DNA of 64,000 bases from an uncultured Prevotellaceae bacterium (GCA_947305005.1 CAMZCM010000002.1:1-64000); one strand, 5' to 3'; counted from the first letter of the stretch, positions 8,679 to 17,244 are shown. Numbers and translations are program-made. Notes: generated by a model from the sequence alone, not told the origin.

Positions 8679-8774
8679 TATTTTATGTTCAACGGCCTTG
8701 AACTTATGTTCGCGGTCTGTAAACATGTGTTCACAATTCTTGAACATGTGTTCACAAATTGCGAACATAAAATA
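8679..8774. repeat. Array of GAAC(n4)GTTC palindromes at 21-bp spacing
   Basis: Sites start at 8679 (half), 8700, 8721, 8742 and 8763 (half), each exactly 21 bp apart. The best copies read GAACATGTGTTC. The outer half sites pair across the array (attttatgttc / gaacataaaat). A 21-bp spacing is two helical turns, as expected for stacked dimeric repressor or activator sites. The array lies upstream of the mtnN promoter and next to the outer-membrane-protein terminator. An alternative is a non-regulatory repeat. Confidence 0.7.
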
Positions 8775-8833
8775 TTCTTGGGAAGAAAAACAAATACTTC
8801 AAGAGGGAAAAAAGAGGCAGCTCCTACAGAAAA

Positions 8834-8872
8834 ATAAAAAAGCAGCACCCCCGAAGGGATGCTGCAGAATGT
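8834..8872 (-). terminator. Terminator of the outer-membrane barrel gene
   Basis: On the minus strand the stem GCAGCATCCC/GGGGTGCTGC with a short TTCG-containing loop is followed by a run of T. It lies about 25-60 bp after the stop of the gene ending at 8894. This is a clear intrinsic terminator. Confidence 0.9.
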
Positions 8873-8893
8873 TTATTGATTCTAAATGATGGT

Positions 8894-9547
8894 TTAGAAT
8901 TTGAAGTAGATACCGAAATTAATTGCGCCCAAGTTATTGGTGTCAAATGTGGAGAAGCGAGCTTTGAGGGTGGTAGGAGCATCAGGAGTACCAGGAGCTT
9001 TTGAAACAGACTTTGTCTCGTAGCTGAAGGTGAAGAGGTTAGCAACCTTAGCAACAAGTGCAATGTTGTCGGTTACGTTGAAAGCGATACCCGGTTCAAT
9101 ATTCAGACCAAATTCGCTTCCGGGTTTGTTATCATAAACTGGAGTAGCAGGTTCGGGATCGTATGTGGTTGAACTTGAAGAGGTGGTAAAGAATACACCA
9201 CCATCCACAAAAACATTGAACTTGCCAACCTGGAAAGCCTGATAACGGACATAAGGATTCACGGTGAGAGAGGTTGTAGAAGTCTTCTTAGATCCGCTAG
9301 GAGCATACTCTGTCTTTCCGTTGCCGAAGCCAAGATCAAGCTTAAGACCAATACCCAATTTGTCGCTCAAGGTGTAACCAACCTCAGGAGCAATGGTAAA
9401 GTCTGTTTTGGTGTAGTCAGAACCAGTATTGTTTACAATACCAGGGGTCTTGTCACTGCTGAAACCGAGAGTACCACCAACGTAAACCTGTGCGTTAGCT
9501 GTCAGAGTTGCAACTGCGAAAGCAGCCATCAAAAGAACTTTTTTCAT
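8894..9547 (-). CDS. Outer-membrane beta-barrel protein
   Basis: This 217-aa protein has a signal peptide (MKKVLLMAAFAVATLTANAQ). Alternating aromatic/polar strands typical of small porin-like barrels follow, and it ends in GAINFGIYFKF with a C-terminal Phe as is usual for outer-membrane proteins. Ser/Thr-rich loops (residues about 80-125) are probably surface exposed. It has its own strong promoter (9637-9668) and terminator, which suggests an abundant monocistronic transcript. No specific ligand can be inferred. Confidence 0.85.
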   Translation of the reverse strand: MKKVLLMAAFAVATLTANAQVYVGGTLGFSSDKTPGIVNNTGSDYTKTDFTIAPEVGYTLSDKLGIGLKLDLGFGNGKTEYAPSGSKKTSTTSLTVNPYVRYQAFQVGKFNVFVDGGVFFTTSSSSTTYDPEPATPVYDNKPGSEFGLNIEPGIAFNVTDNIALVAKVANLFTFSYETKSVSKAPGTPDAPTTLKARFSTFDTNNLGAINFGIYFKF

Positions 9548-9636
9548 AATTATTTCACTTTTTTTAATTTCCTACTCTTTTCTGGGTTTTCGGAATCTCC
9601 CTTAAATTTTTTAATGATTTATTTAATTTTTCGACG

Positions 9637-9668
9637 CAAAGATATGTGTTTTGTAGAAACGCTCCAAA
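9637..9668 (-). promoter_or_regulatory. Consensus promoter of the outer-membrane barrel gene
   Basis: On the minus strand TTTG (9665-9668), a 20-bp spacer and TATCTTTG (9637-9644) exactly match the Bacteroidetes primary sigma factor consensus. A leader of about 85 nt follows before the start at 9547. Confidence 0.85.
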
Positions 9669-9771
9669 TATTTATGCCAAAAATCGCACAAAAATTAGTA
9701 AAATGGGCTAAAATAGGAGAAAAAATGTGATAATTTCTTTAATAAAATGTATTTTTATCCGTCCAAAAGAC

Positions 9772-9779
9772 TACCTTTG
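9772..9779 (+). promoter_or_regulatory. -7 box for the TGS-uridine kinase gene
   Basis: TACCTTTG matches TAnnTTTG and lies 31 bp before the start at 9811. The expected TTTG box 19-20 bp upstream is not evident. Confidence 0.5.
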
Positions 9780-9810
9780 CACCATCATATAAATTAAATA
9801 ATGTATATTT

Positions 9811-11490
9811 ATGCTCCAGATTCGGTGCAAGAATAATGATGTCATCAAGAGCTTTCCCGAGGGAACGTCTTTGTTAGAGGTGTATCAGGCCTTTGCAGAG
9901 GAACTCAAAATGGAGTTTCCTGTCGTAGCAGCCAAAGTGAACAATGCGCCACAGGGGTTGAAGTTCCGCCTCTATCAAAACCGCGATGTCGAATTCTTCG
10001 ATGCACGCGAGGGCGTAGGCCATCGTGCTTATGTGCGTTCGCTCTGCTTTGTCTTGTACAAGGCGACCTGCGATCTCTTTCCTGGCAGCAAGTTGTTCAT
10101 AGAACATCCATTGGCTCGTGGCTATTACTGTAATTTCAAAAAGAAAAATGCAGAAGCGCTTACAGAGGAAGATGTGCAGCAGATCTGTCAACGGATGCAG
10201 GAGATTATCGACCAGGATATGCCCTTCCACCGTTTTGAGGCTACCACTGAGGAAGCAATCCGTGTGTTCCGCGAACGCGGTTTTTCGGATAAGGTGAAGC
10301 TGTTGGAGACGAGCGGACAGATTTACAGCGATTATTATATGCTGGATGATGTGGTGGATTATTACTATGGACCGCTCGTGCCTTCGGCCGGCTATCTGAA
10401 GGCATGGGGATTGGAGAAGTACCAGGATGGATTGCTGCTGAGAGTGCCCGACAAGGAGAATGCATTGAAGTTGGCAGAGAAAATCGATCAGCCCAAGACA
10501 TACGCCATGTTTGCAGAAAAGGTACGCTGGGATATCATTATGCGGCATTCCAATGCCGGCGATGTGAACAAGGCGATTCTCAAAGGTCACGCTTCCGAGT
10601 TGATTCAGGTGAGCGAAGCGCTGCAGGAAAAGAAGATCGTTCAGATTGCAGAGGAGATAGACGCTCGTTTTCACGCCGAGGTGAATCCCATTCGCTTAGT
10701 GTTGATTACAGGGCCATCCAGTTCCGGCAAAACGACCTTTTGCAAACGCTTATCCATTCAGTTGTTAGCCTGTGGTCTGCGGCCCATCTCCTTCTCTACG
10801 GACGATTACTTCGTCAACCGTGTTGATACCCCATTGTTGCCCGATGGCAGTTATGACTTCGATAATATCAAGGCCTTAGACTGCGAACTGCTGGAAGATC
10901 ACCTCTCCAAGCTGATGGCTGGTGAGCGCGTGGAAGTGCCTGAATACAACTTTGTCACGGGCAAACGCGAATACAACGGGAAGCGCTTGAAGCTACAGAA
11001 TGACAGTGTGCTTATCATAGAAGGTATTCACGCACTGAATCCCATCCTCACGGAACATATCCCAGCATCCATGAAGTTCAGGATTTTTGTCTCCGCCTTG
11101 ACGAATATCTCTCTGGATGACCACAACTGGATTCCCACTCAGGACAATCGTCTGCTGCGTCGAATCATTCGCGATTATAACAAAGGAGCCTTCACAGCAC
11201 AGGAAACCATCAGCCACTGGAAAAACGTCTGCGATGCTGAGGAGAAATGGATACTGCCGTTCCAAGAGAACGCCGATGTGATGTTCAACTCCGCATTGAA
11301 CATCGAGTTCGCCGTCCTGCGTACTCATGCCGAAATCATTCTCACGTCAGTACCTAAGAACTGCCCGGAATACAGCGAGGCACATCGGTTGCTGAAGTTT
11401 ATCCATTATTTCATACCGATTAGCGATAAGGAGATTCCGCCCACCTCGATTATGCGTGAGTTCGTCGGCGGTTCAGTCTTCAAATATTGA
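9811..11490 (+). CDS. TGS-domain/uridine kinase-like nucleoside kinase
   Basis: This 559-aa fusion has three parts. The N terminus (about 1-65) is a TGS-like domain and residues about 70-215 resemble the threonyl-tRNA synthetase second additional (editing-like) domain. The C-terminal P-loop kinase contains GPSSSGKTTFCKR (Walker A, near residue 303), FSTDDYF and a PEYNF motif as in uridine kinase. This architecture is known and widespread in Bacteroidetes and Firmicutes. The kinase probably phosphorylates a nucleoside, but the role of the tRNA-synthetase-like half is unknown. It is monocistronic and ends in a bidirectional terminator. Confidence 0.88.
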   Translation: MLQIRCKNNDVIKSFPEGTSLLEVYQAFAEELKMEFPVVAAKVNNAPQGLKFRLYQNRDVEFFDAREGVGHRAYVRSLCFVLYKATCDLFPGSKLFIEHPLARGYYCNFKKKNAEALTEEDVQQICQRMQEIIDQDMPFHRFEATTEEAIRVFRERGFSDKVKLLETSGQIYSDYYMLDDVVDYYYGPLVPSAGYLKAWGLEKYQDGLLLRVPDKENALKLAEKIDQPKTYAMFAEKVRWDIIMRHSNAGDVNKAILKGHASELIQVSEALQEKKIVQIAEEIDARFHAEVNPIRLVLITGPSSSGKTTFCKRLSIQLLACGLRPISFSTDDYFVNRVDTPLLPDGSYDFDNIKALDCELLEDHLSKLMAGERVEVPEYNFVTGKREYNGKRLKLQNDSVLIIEGIHALNPILTEHIPASMKFRIFVSALTNISLDDHNWIPTQDNRLLRRIIRDYNKGAFTAQETISHWKNVCDAEEKWILPFQENADVMFNSALNIEFAVLRTHAEIILTSVPKNCPEYSEAHRLLKFIHYFIPISDKEIPPTSIMREFVGGSVFKY

Positions 11491-11495
11491 TACGA

Positions 11496-11527
11496 AAAAC
11501 GCCTTCCCGGATTGGGGAAGGCGTTTT
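11496..11527. terminator. Bidirectional terminator
   Basis: The stem AAAACGCCTTCCC/GGGAAGGCGTTTT (arms 11496-11508 and 11515-11527) sits between two convergent genes. A-rich and T-rich flanks allow termination in both directions. Confidence 0.9.
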
Positions 11528-11529
11528 GA

Positions 11530-14358
11530 TTAACGGACGAACTTTTGTCCTTGTTGGAGATAGATGCCATGAGGCAGACGGCTTGACGGAACGACCTTAC
11601 GTCCTGAGAGGTCGAACATCGGAGAGGCGCCATTCGCCTTGAGGGATGTGGGAAGGCTGATGCCATCAGGTATTGCATTGAAATAACGTGGATAAGCCTT
11701 CGCTTCCTCTTCCGTATAAGGAACGTCGGTATCGTGGCATGAAGTGACACTGAGGTCTGTGATGATGCTTCGACCGCTGGCATCGTTCCCTGCGGTATAG
11801 GCTTCCGTCTCTAATGTGAAACGGTCGTCTTTCTTCAAGCTGATGAAGAAGTCCAGTGTCTGCGGCTTCTTACCATCGCTACCATCCACCTCTGGTGTGC
11901 CATAAGGTTGAGCGAAGATGAAATTCTCCTTTTGACAAGACATCTCACCAGCAGGCAAGTAACGGCTGCGGAGGTATAGTGTATTGGACTGATTGGCTAC
12001 ATTGCGACGCACGGTAATAGTGGCGAAGTATATGCCGTCAGCAGGAGCTGTGAAAACCACAGCAGGGGAGGATACCGTGATATTGACACCTGTAGTGCAA
12101 GGATGGAAGTGACCTGTTGATGAGACGAAACAGTATTCCGATGCTCTGTACCACGCCTTGCCGCGTTCACTGGCGCTACCGCATTTGCCTTTGTTGTCGT
12201 AGCTGGTAAAGCGGTCGTAGGTGCCGTCTTCCACGTTGTAAGCATAATAGCCCCATGGTGAATCATCGTTCTGCACAAAGGCATCGGCCGAGGAGGTAAC
12301 GCTGGCTCCTACAGGTGTCCAGAAGAGACGGTAATTGCCTTCTGCGAGATAATTCATGGTGACACGGCTTTTCAAAACGTCTTTCCAAGCGCGTTGTATA
12401 TAATATATGTACGTGTGCGCGAGGTTGAGATTCAAACGGTCGTCGGCAATGATGGCCTCGGCGCCCGTCATGTATTTCTCCACGATATCCAGTGCGTCCT
12501 GACTAACTTGACCAAAGTCAGTACCTGCCGTTTCCTCGCTCATACGCTGGCGATAAACAGCGATAGTGTCTGTGACCATTGTTTTGATGTCACCTGTCAA
12601 GACGATGCTGTCTGAATTGATCTCATCGGGTTCGATGTACCATTGGCGATTGACACTGGTTGGATTCTTCTCGTCGCTTTTCCAACAGATGAGCGCTGTA
12701 CCATTGCTGCTGCTGCCGCCGCTGACGTTGGCTGTGCGAGTGTATTTCTTATTGATGATGTTGAAATAATCATTATCCTCGTCAGCCAAAGGTATTTGCC
12801 AAAGCTGGGCTTCGTCTGTCTCATTCGGCTCCACCAAATTCAATTGGGTGTCTAAGTCGCCCGAGGGGGCATTCAAGGCAAGACCGCTGGCACGATTGAT
12901 AAACTGATAGGCATCGCCCACTTTGCGGATACTCCATTGCTGGGTGCAGCGTTCCTTGTCAAGTCCCCACAAACAGGCCTTGCTGCCAGATGTAATACCT
13001 TCATCGGCGACATCGAAATGGGTGCCTACACCTGCACTGCGGACACGATAGTAGTAATTCGTAATCAGTTGGAACTCTGAGGCATCAGTAATTTCTGCCG
13101 TGGAACGAGCAGCAAACTCCTGATCAAGGTAAGCAGTATGCGCTGTGATGAATGTCTTTAGATCTGTCACATATTCAGCATAGGTGTTATGCATGACACG
13201 TTCGTTATAGACCTTTTTAGCGATACCGTACTTCTCAAAGTTCAAGGCTTGTGACTGCTCAAGAACGGCTGCCATGCTGTCAACAGCGGCCAGCAGGTGT
13301 TGTTCCACACCACGCTCCTTTAATTCTGTCCAGCGGCGCAGGATGAGTTGTCGGAACCAAGGGTCACGCCACATACGAACAAACCAGACGCGAGCAGCGC
13401 CGTAACCATCGTTGACCATTAACAGACGGGAAGTGTCACCTTTTCGGGTATCATTGCCATAGGCGATATCATAATCCCACAGCGGTCCGAAATAGAGTTT
13501 TTGGTCATTGGCTTTCTTATAAAGATAGGTGGAGAAGAAACCATCAATGTTTGCACATAGTTCCGTGCATATATACAGGTTGGCCAGTGAGACGGAATCA
13601 ACAAGGGGACGATAGCCTTTAACCGGATCGCGGAAGTCATTGCTATACAAAGCCGTCTCGAAACGGTCCATCCATGACTTAACATAGTTGGCTTGTGCGG
13701 TAGTGACTTTGCCGTCCTTGGGTTTATGAATACGGATGGGTACGGATTTCTTTACTGTTTTCACTATCTTATGATCCTCCCAACCATCGGCTTCAAGGAA
13801 GAAACCCTCACTGGGCTCTTCACCCTCTGCTAACTCTGCAGGCGTATCTACGTCTAAGCGACCTTCAATAGCTTCTGGGTGATCGGTAATCTGATAGGTA
13901 CCGAGGTATTCATCATTCAGCACCACATCCACAAAACGGGCACCGGGACAAAAGGGCATTCCTGCAAAACGGGCGAGGACACTCGATGTTAATGCATTAC
14001 GCATAAGGGTCTTGTCGAAGTGATTGGCCATCAACACCCAGTTCTGAGCCGAAGCGCCTGTTTCACCTAACAGGCTTACAGGTTTCGTGAACTTCAATCT
14101 GTAGGCTTTCTTTGTGGCGCCTGACGAGTTGAACGTCGAATTTCCGCGGCATCGAATGTGCAAACCGGTGATGGTCTCGGTTGTTTCGCCGTCAACCATC
14201 GTCCATGTGCCACTGACGAATGTCTTTTTTGTTGTCACTTCTGCTCCACCTATGGTCTTGATATACACTGTGGGCAGGTTGGTTAATTGCTCATAAGACT
14301 GAGCACAAACGGGTAATGTCAACGACATTACCAGAAAATAAAGAATAATGCGTTTCAT
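11530..14358 (-). CDS. Secreted CotH-kinase family protein
   Basis: This is a 942-aa exported protein. A signal peptide (MKRIILYFLVMSLTLPVCAQS) is followed by a CotH domain at about 30-380, including RCRGNST, the LMRNALTSSVL segment and GPLWDYDIAYGND with the catalytic-type DYD. A ricin-type lectin-like segment (about 430-570, YQFINRASGLALNAPSG), a helical region and a beta-rich domain follow. The C terminus (MFDLSGRKV...GIYLQQGQKFVR) resembles Bacteroidetes secretion or sorting tails. CotH proteins are atypical protein kinases, here presumably acting outside the cell on an unknown substrate. A hairpin at 14410-14429 separates it from the upstream barrel gene. Confidence 0.85.
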   Translation of the reverse strand: MKRIILYFLVMSLTLPVCAQSYEQLTNLPTVYIKTIGGAEVTTKKTFVSGTWTMVDGETTETITGLHIRCRGNSTFNSSGATKKAYRLKFTKPVSLLGETGASAQNWVLMANHFDKTLMRNALTSSVLARFAGMPFCPGARFVDVVLNDEYLGTYQITDHPEAIEGRLDVDTPAELAEGEEPSEGFFLEADGWEDHKIVKTVKKSVPIRIHKPKDGKVTTAQANYVKSWMDRFETALYSNDFRDPVKGYRPLVDSVSLANLYICTELCANIDGFFSTYLYKKANDQKLYFGPLWDYDIAYGNDTRKGDTSRLLMVNDGYGAARVWFVRMWRDPWFRQLILRRWTELKERGVEQHLLAAVDSMAAVLEQSQALNFEKYGIAKKVYNERVMHNTYAEYVTDLKTFITAHTAYLDQEFAARSTAEITDASEFQLITNYYYRVRSAGVGTHFDVADEGITSGSKACLWGLDKERCTQQWSIRKVGDAYQFINRASGLALNAPSGDLDTQLNLVEPNETDEAQLWQIPLADEDNDYFNIINKKYTRTANVSGGSSSNGTALICWKSDEKNPTSVNRQWYIEPDEINSDSIVLTGDIKTMVTDTIAVYRQRMSEETAGTDFGQVSQDALDIVEKYMTGAEAIIADDRLNLNLAHTYIYYIQRAWKDVLKSRVTMNYLAEGNYRLFWTPVGASVTSSADAFVQNDDSPWGYYAYNVEDGTYDRFTSYDNKGKCGSASERGKAWYRASEYCFVSSTGHFHPCTTGVNITVSSPAVVFTAPADGIYFATITVRRNVANQSNTLYLRSRYLPAGEMSCQKENFIFAQPYGTPEVDGSDGKKPQTLDFFISLKKDDRFTLETEAYTAGNDASGRSIITDLSVTSCHDTDVPYTEEEAKAYPRYFNAIPDGISLPTSLKANGASPMFDLSGRKVVPSSRLPHGIYLQQGQKFVR

Positions 14359-14409
14359 GAGAAATAATTAATTGGGTTCATGTGTTTGCATACTTTGCTT
14401 ATAAAATCA

Positions 14410-14429
14410 AAGGCGTGCTAACACGCCTT
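14410..14429 (-). terminator. Hairpin after the barrel gene
   Basis: The stem AAGGCGTG/CACGCCTT with a 4-nt loop lies about 26 bp after the stop of the gene ending at 14455. The downstream T-run on the minus strand is weak (TTTGATTTT), so termination may be partial. Confidence 0.6.
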
Positions 14430-14454
14430 ATTGTATTGGTGGTTGATAAAGTAA

Positions 14455-15141
14455 TTAGTAATCTATCGAATATCGATACCCGAGGGTAAGGAGAATACCT
14501 CGATTGCGTAAATCGCCATCTGGATCTTCTTCCTTGTTGATGCGGGTAAGACCCAATTGATAGCTGGCCCCAATGGTAATATTATCTGTCAGGTCGTAGG
14601 ATATTCCTAAGGGAATGGTGACATCTAACCTGTTACAATCGCTGATGATGTTTTCGTCAACTTCGTCGTCCTTTGTCACACCCCACGTTTTGTAGATAAT
14701 TTTATATTGTGTATTGGCATTCGTCATATAACCGAGTTGCACACCAGCCCGAATGGCAAATCCCTTAAAGAGATAGACATTGGCCATAATTGGCAGGTTA
14801 ACGTATCCCAAGGCTGTCTGCAGATCTTTCAGCTCGTATCCAAGATCAGGTCTGTTATAGTTCTGCCACTTACTGCCCTGACGGGTGTAATTGAGACCAG
14901 CGGAAACGCTGAACATATCTGTGACTTGATACTCACATTCTGCTCCAATCAAGAAACCAGGGAAAAGTGTTCTCTTGATGCCATCGGTCTCAGAGATGGG
15001 CAAATCTGGCATATTCGTCAAAGATGCACTCAGGAAACCTAATTTGGGCGTAATGCTAAAGGTACCTTCTTCAGGTTGCGCCTGAACAACTGTTGAGCCG
15101 CAGAACAAGGTGACTATCAACCAAAAAGAGAATCTTTTCAT
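14455..15141 (-). CDS. Outer-membrane beta-barrel protein (PF13568-like)
   Basis: The protein is 228 aa with a signal peptide (MKRFSFWLIVTLFCGSTVVQAQ). Repeated amphipathic beta-strands follow, such as FSVSAGLNYTRQGSKW and FAIRAGVQLGYMTNA, and it ends in LTLGYRYSIDY. This matches small porin-family barrels that are common in Bacteroidetes and of unknown ligand. It is the last chromosomal gene before the island. Its promoter (15198-15228) overlaps what appears to be the ancestral dnaK terminator. Confidence 0.83.
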   Translation of the reverse strand: MKRFSFWLIVTLFCGSTVVQAQPEEGTFSITPKLGFLSASLTNMPDLPISETDGIKRTLFPGFLIGAECEYQVTDMFSVSAGLNYTRQGSKWQNYNRPDLGYELKDLQTALGYVNLPIMANVYLFKGFAIRAGVQLGYMTNANTQYKIIYKTWGVTKDDEVDENIISDCNRLDVTIPLGISYDLTDNITIGASYQLGLTRINKEEDPDGDLRNRGILLTLGYRYSIDY

Positions 15142-15197
15142 AGTTGTTTGTTTTGTTTTTTAGCCTTTTTTTATTAGCGGATTTATGATTCTGAGGG

Positions 15198-15228
15198 CAA
15201 ATGTACAAAAAATCCCGCTACAACCAAC
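15198..15228 (-). promoter_or_regulatory. Promoter of the barrel gene
   Basis: On the minus strand TACATTTG (15198-15205) is preceded 19 bp upstream by GTTG (15225-15228), a one-mismatch version of the Bacteroidetes promoter. The -33 box falls in the loop of the hairpin at 15207-15247. Confidence 0.6.
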
Positions 15229-15247
15229 GTTATAACGGGATTTTTTT
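15207..15247. terminator. Terminator, probably the ancestral dnaK terminator
   Basis: The stem AAAAAATCCCG/CGGGATTTTTT (15207-15217 and 15236-15247) has an 18-nt loop. It lies about 50 bp beyond the relic FEEVK-stop of dnaK (15294-15311), so before island integration it would have followed dnaK on the minus strand. Confidence 0.75.
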
Positions 15248-15293
15248 CTGATTGATAAAAATGTGTACTCAGTAGCGGAGTATAGAAGCTACA

Positions 15294-15311
15294 TTACTTC
15301 ACCTCCTCGAA
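15294..15311 (-). pseudogene. dnaK: Displaced original 3' end of dnaK (FEEVK-stop)
   Basis: Read on the minus strand, 15311 to 15294 is TTC GAG GAG GTG AAG TAA, the last five residues and stop of DnaK. The intact dnaK 16 kb away ends TTC GAG GAG GTT AAA TGA. The same pentapeptide with different wobble bases and a different stop at both island ends indicates that this is the original chromosomal 3' end, cut off by integration. Confidence 0.8.
15301..15311. other. Left attachment site core (attL)
   Basis: ACCTCCTCGAA is identical to 31249-31259. Left of it is the original dnaK tail, stop codon and terminator; right of it is island DNA. Confidence 0.75.
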
Positions 15312-15538
15312 TTAGACATTCATTGATTTACAACTACTTGCGTGAGCTTGGCGTTTTAATGTCGCAAAATGCTTAAAAGCATCCTTGTAGCAAGGATCTA
15401 ATAACCAGCGGCAAAGGTACTAATTTCTTCTCAAATTGAAATAAGAAAACCAATAAAAAATGATAGAACAAACTAACTTTTAACAATTCGCTATATTTTG
15501 TCCTTTTCGCTCATTTCACTAGTTTACAAGAAGCAAAA

Positions 15539-15583
15539 CTTGTTCCCCAGCTTGTTCCCTGGCTTGTTCCCTAGCTTGTTCCC
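15539..15583. repeat. 12-bp tandem repeat (GNKL-type relic)
   Basis: Units start at 15539, 15551, 15563 and 15575, based on cttgttccctgg. The minus-strand translation is GNK followed by L or P. It lies outside any open gene. Confidence 0.85.
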
Positions 15584-15631
15584 TTTTATATGGATGTTCC
15601 CGAACTCTTTTCGAACCACCTCTATTTATGT

Positions 15632-15667
15632 GTCTTTTACGACACTTTATGCGACATCTTTTACGAC
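15632..15667. repeat. 12-bp tandem repeat (VVKD-type relic)
   Basis: Three units (15632, 15644, 15656) of gtcttttacgac/actttatgcgac/atcttttacgac. On the minus strand they continue in frame after the stop of the adjacent gene as DVVKDVA and then another stop. Confidence 0.7.
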
Positions 15668-15670
15668 ATC

Positions 15671-17155
15671 CTATTTTATTATTTCCCAATGTCCACCTTT
15701 GTCTGGACCGACACGACGAATGACGCCTTCAGCCTGAAGAGCACCTGTGATTTTTGCGATAGCACGTCTTGTCACGCCTATTTTCTCTGCCATTTCCGAT
15801 GTCGTTACGTTCGGATTCTCTTGAATTAACTCTATTATTTTCTGTGAACTTTTCTGTGAACTTTTCTGTGAACTTTTCTGCGAATCTTTTATGCCATTAG
15901 CTGTTGCAGATACTGGCAGAACCAATTCCACCTCATCTACTTCTATCTTGTTTTTCAACTCAGGCTCGCCCCAACCAGTCTCTTTCCAAGCGGCAATGAT
16001 CTTGGGGAAACCAGAGCCAATGTTCTCGCCAAAGCCAACCATGCGAAGCATATTCTGGATGCGAGGGTTACGAGCCTTGGAGTTGCCACCTTCATAGATC
16101 TGCTCTATAGGCAATCTCAGCAACCCAGGATTGCGGAAGCAGAGACGGTCATCATGCTTCTCTATCCGTAAGATACCAGCATCCATCATCAGGTCTGCAT
16201 GAATTATTGAGTTGGTAAAGGCTTCACGTACAGCTTTGTGTTGAGGTGTGTCATCCACTCGCTGCAAGCCTTCCATTCGGAACGGCCTCGGCAAGTCAAA
16301 AGTCATCTTTGGCAATACGATGCTGAAGAACTGATACAAGTTGTTTTCCCAACGCCCATCATAAGTCAGGCGGTCACTATAGCGTTCCTCACCAATAAGG
16401 TTGCAGAAGTTGAGGTAGTCCATGCGGAAATTATCGAAGCGTTCCCGTATAGGCAACCCCTTTCCAAACATCATCAAACCAGCCATCGACAGGCCCTCTT
16501 TCCCTTCTTCTCTATTGACGATATAGCCTCCGAGATTCCTGAGGAACGTCTTGTCATCTACTTCGTTCCACACATGATCATTATTCCATACCCGGAACAA
16601 TGTACGATAACGATGCAGCGTGTCGAGGTCGATATCATCCATGTTGTAATGTTCAATCAGGATGCCATCATTGCCATCCTCGAAAGAGTCGCGTATCATG
16701 GCTCTCACCTGCCGCTCTGTGCAATGGTAATCACCTTCATGGTTACGTCTATACGTTCCCTTATAAACGTTGCCGTTCAGGTAGATTGGCTTCATTCGGA
16801 AATCTGCCATTGGCACATGGATACAAATAATCTTCTTTCCATCCAGATCAACAACTTCAACGTCCTTCTCAACAAGAATGTTTTCATTCACCTTGTCGCT
16901 GTTGATGGTGTTCCAGAAGTCCGTCAGAAGCTTCTGATAATTGTCAACACCAATTATCTCAAAGCGTTTGGCGGGATCAATCTCTTTCCGATGCTCCTCT
17001 ACGCCAAGCAGTATCAGCCCACCTATGGTATTCGCAAAGGCAGAGTACGTATTCCAAAGTTCTTTGGGAACCTCAGACTTAGCCTTTTTGCATTCCAGCG
17101 TTACACGCTCACCTTTGAGCAGTGCTTCCTTTATCGTTTTCTCGTCCATGTTCAT
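15671..17155 (-). CDS. AlbA_2 / ATP-binding domain putative regulator
   Basis: This 494-aa protein belongs to the family often annotated as ATP-binding protein or putative transcriptional regulator. The N-terminal AlbA_2 domain spans about 10-130 (LECKKAKSEVPKELW...NTIGGLILLGV). The AAA_4/HATPase_c_4 region spans about 305-400 (REAFTNSIIHADL, NPRIQNMLRMVGFGENIGSGFPKI). A SQKS tetrapeptide repeat linker lies near 420-435 and a winged-helix (NVTTSEMAEKIGVTRRAIAKITGAL) is at the C terminus. It is the last gene of the defence operon, 89 bp from the 147-aa gene, with a possible own -7 box at 17166-17173. Relatives occur in defence islands, but the function is not known. Confidence 0.85.
   Translation of the reverse strand: MNMDEKTIKEALLKGERVTLECKKAKSEVPKELWNTYSAFANTIGGLILLGVEEHRKEIDPAKRFEIIGVDNYQKLLTDFWNTINSDKVNENILVEKDVEVVDLDGKKIICIHVPMADFRMKPIYLNGNVYKGTYRRNHEGDYHCTERQVRAMIRDSFEDGNDGILIEHYNMDDIDLDTLHRYRTLFRVWNNDHVWNEVDDKTFLRNLGGYIVNREEGKEGLSMAGLMMFGKGLPIRERFDNFRMDYLNFCNLIGEERYSDRLTYDGRWENNLYQFFSIVLPKMTFDLPRPFRMEGLQRVDDTPQHKAVREAFTNSIIHADLMMDAGILRIEKHDDRLCFRNPGLLRLPIEQIYEGGNSKARNPRIQNMLRMVGFGENIGSGFPKIIAAWKETGWGEPELKNKIEVDEVELVLPVSATANGIKDSQKSSQKSSQKSSQKIIELIQENPNVTTSEMAEKIGVTRRAIAKITGALQAEGVIRRVGPDKGGHWEIIK
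15841..15884. repeat. In-gene 12-bp repeat encoding SQKS
   Basis: About 3.7 copies of cttttctgtgaa lie inside the AlbA_2 gene and encode repeated SQKS between the ATPase-like domain and the winged helix. The frame stays open, so the number of copies can change without a frameshift. Confidence 0.9.
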
Positions 17156-17244
17156 ATTTCGTTTGCAAAGTTAATCAATTATTTCGAAATGATCACAAGA
17201 ACCATTCTCTTGATTCATTCATAATTCATAGATTCTCGAGTTAC

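Larger units (their letters stand above)
15312..15670. other. Left island end without intact gene; degenerate 12-bp repeats
   Basis: No intact gene is visible. Two 12-bp-period repeat tracts lie here: 15539-15583 (cttgttccctgg type, 3.75 copies) and 15632-15667 (gtcttttacgac type, 3 copies). On the minus strand they would encode GNKL/GNKP and VVKD tetrapeptides, but stop codons interrupt them. Because the adjacent gene contains an intact 12-bp SQKS repeat, these look like relics of alternative linkers of the same protein family. The rest is AT-rich with no recognised motif. Confidence 0.6.

Noticed and set aside
8679..8774. Regularly spaced repeat considered as a CRISPR array
   Set aside because: The unit is 21 bp with 9-bp gaps, far below CRISPR repeat-spacer size, and no cas genes are present.
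8698..8889. A 63-codon frame with a heptad-like NMCSQFL repeat
   Set aside because: The repeat follows from the 21-bp operator-like array; the frame then runs through the terminator hairpin of the neighbouring gene, so coding is unlikely.
15250..15420. tRNA gene as the integration target at the left island end
   Set aside because: No cloverleaf or T-loop motif could be found; the match to the dnaK tail explains the site better.
16238..17224. A 328-codon open frame antisense to the AlbA_2 gene
   Set aside because: The opposite strand encodes a clear multi-domain protein; the antisense product shows no domain or start signal.
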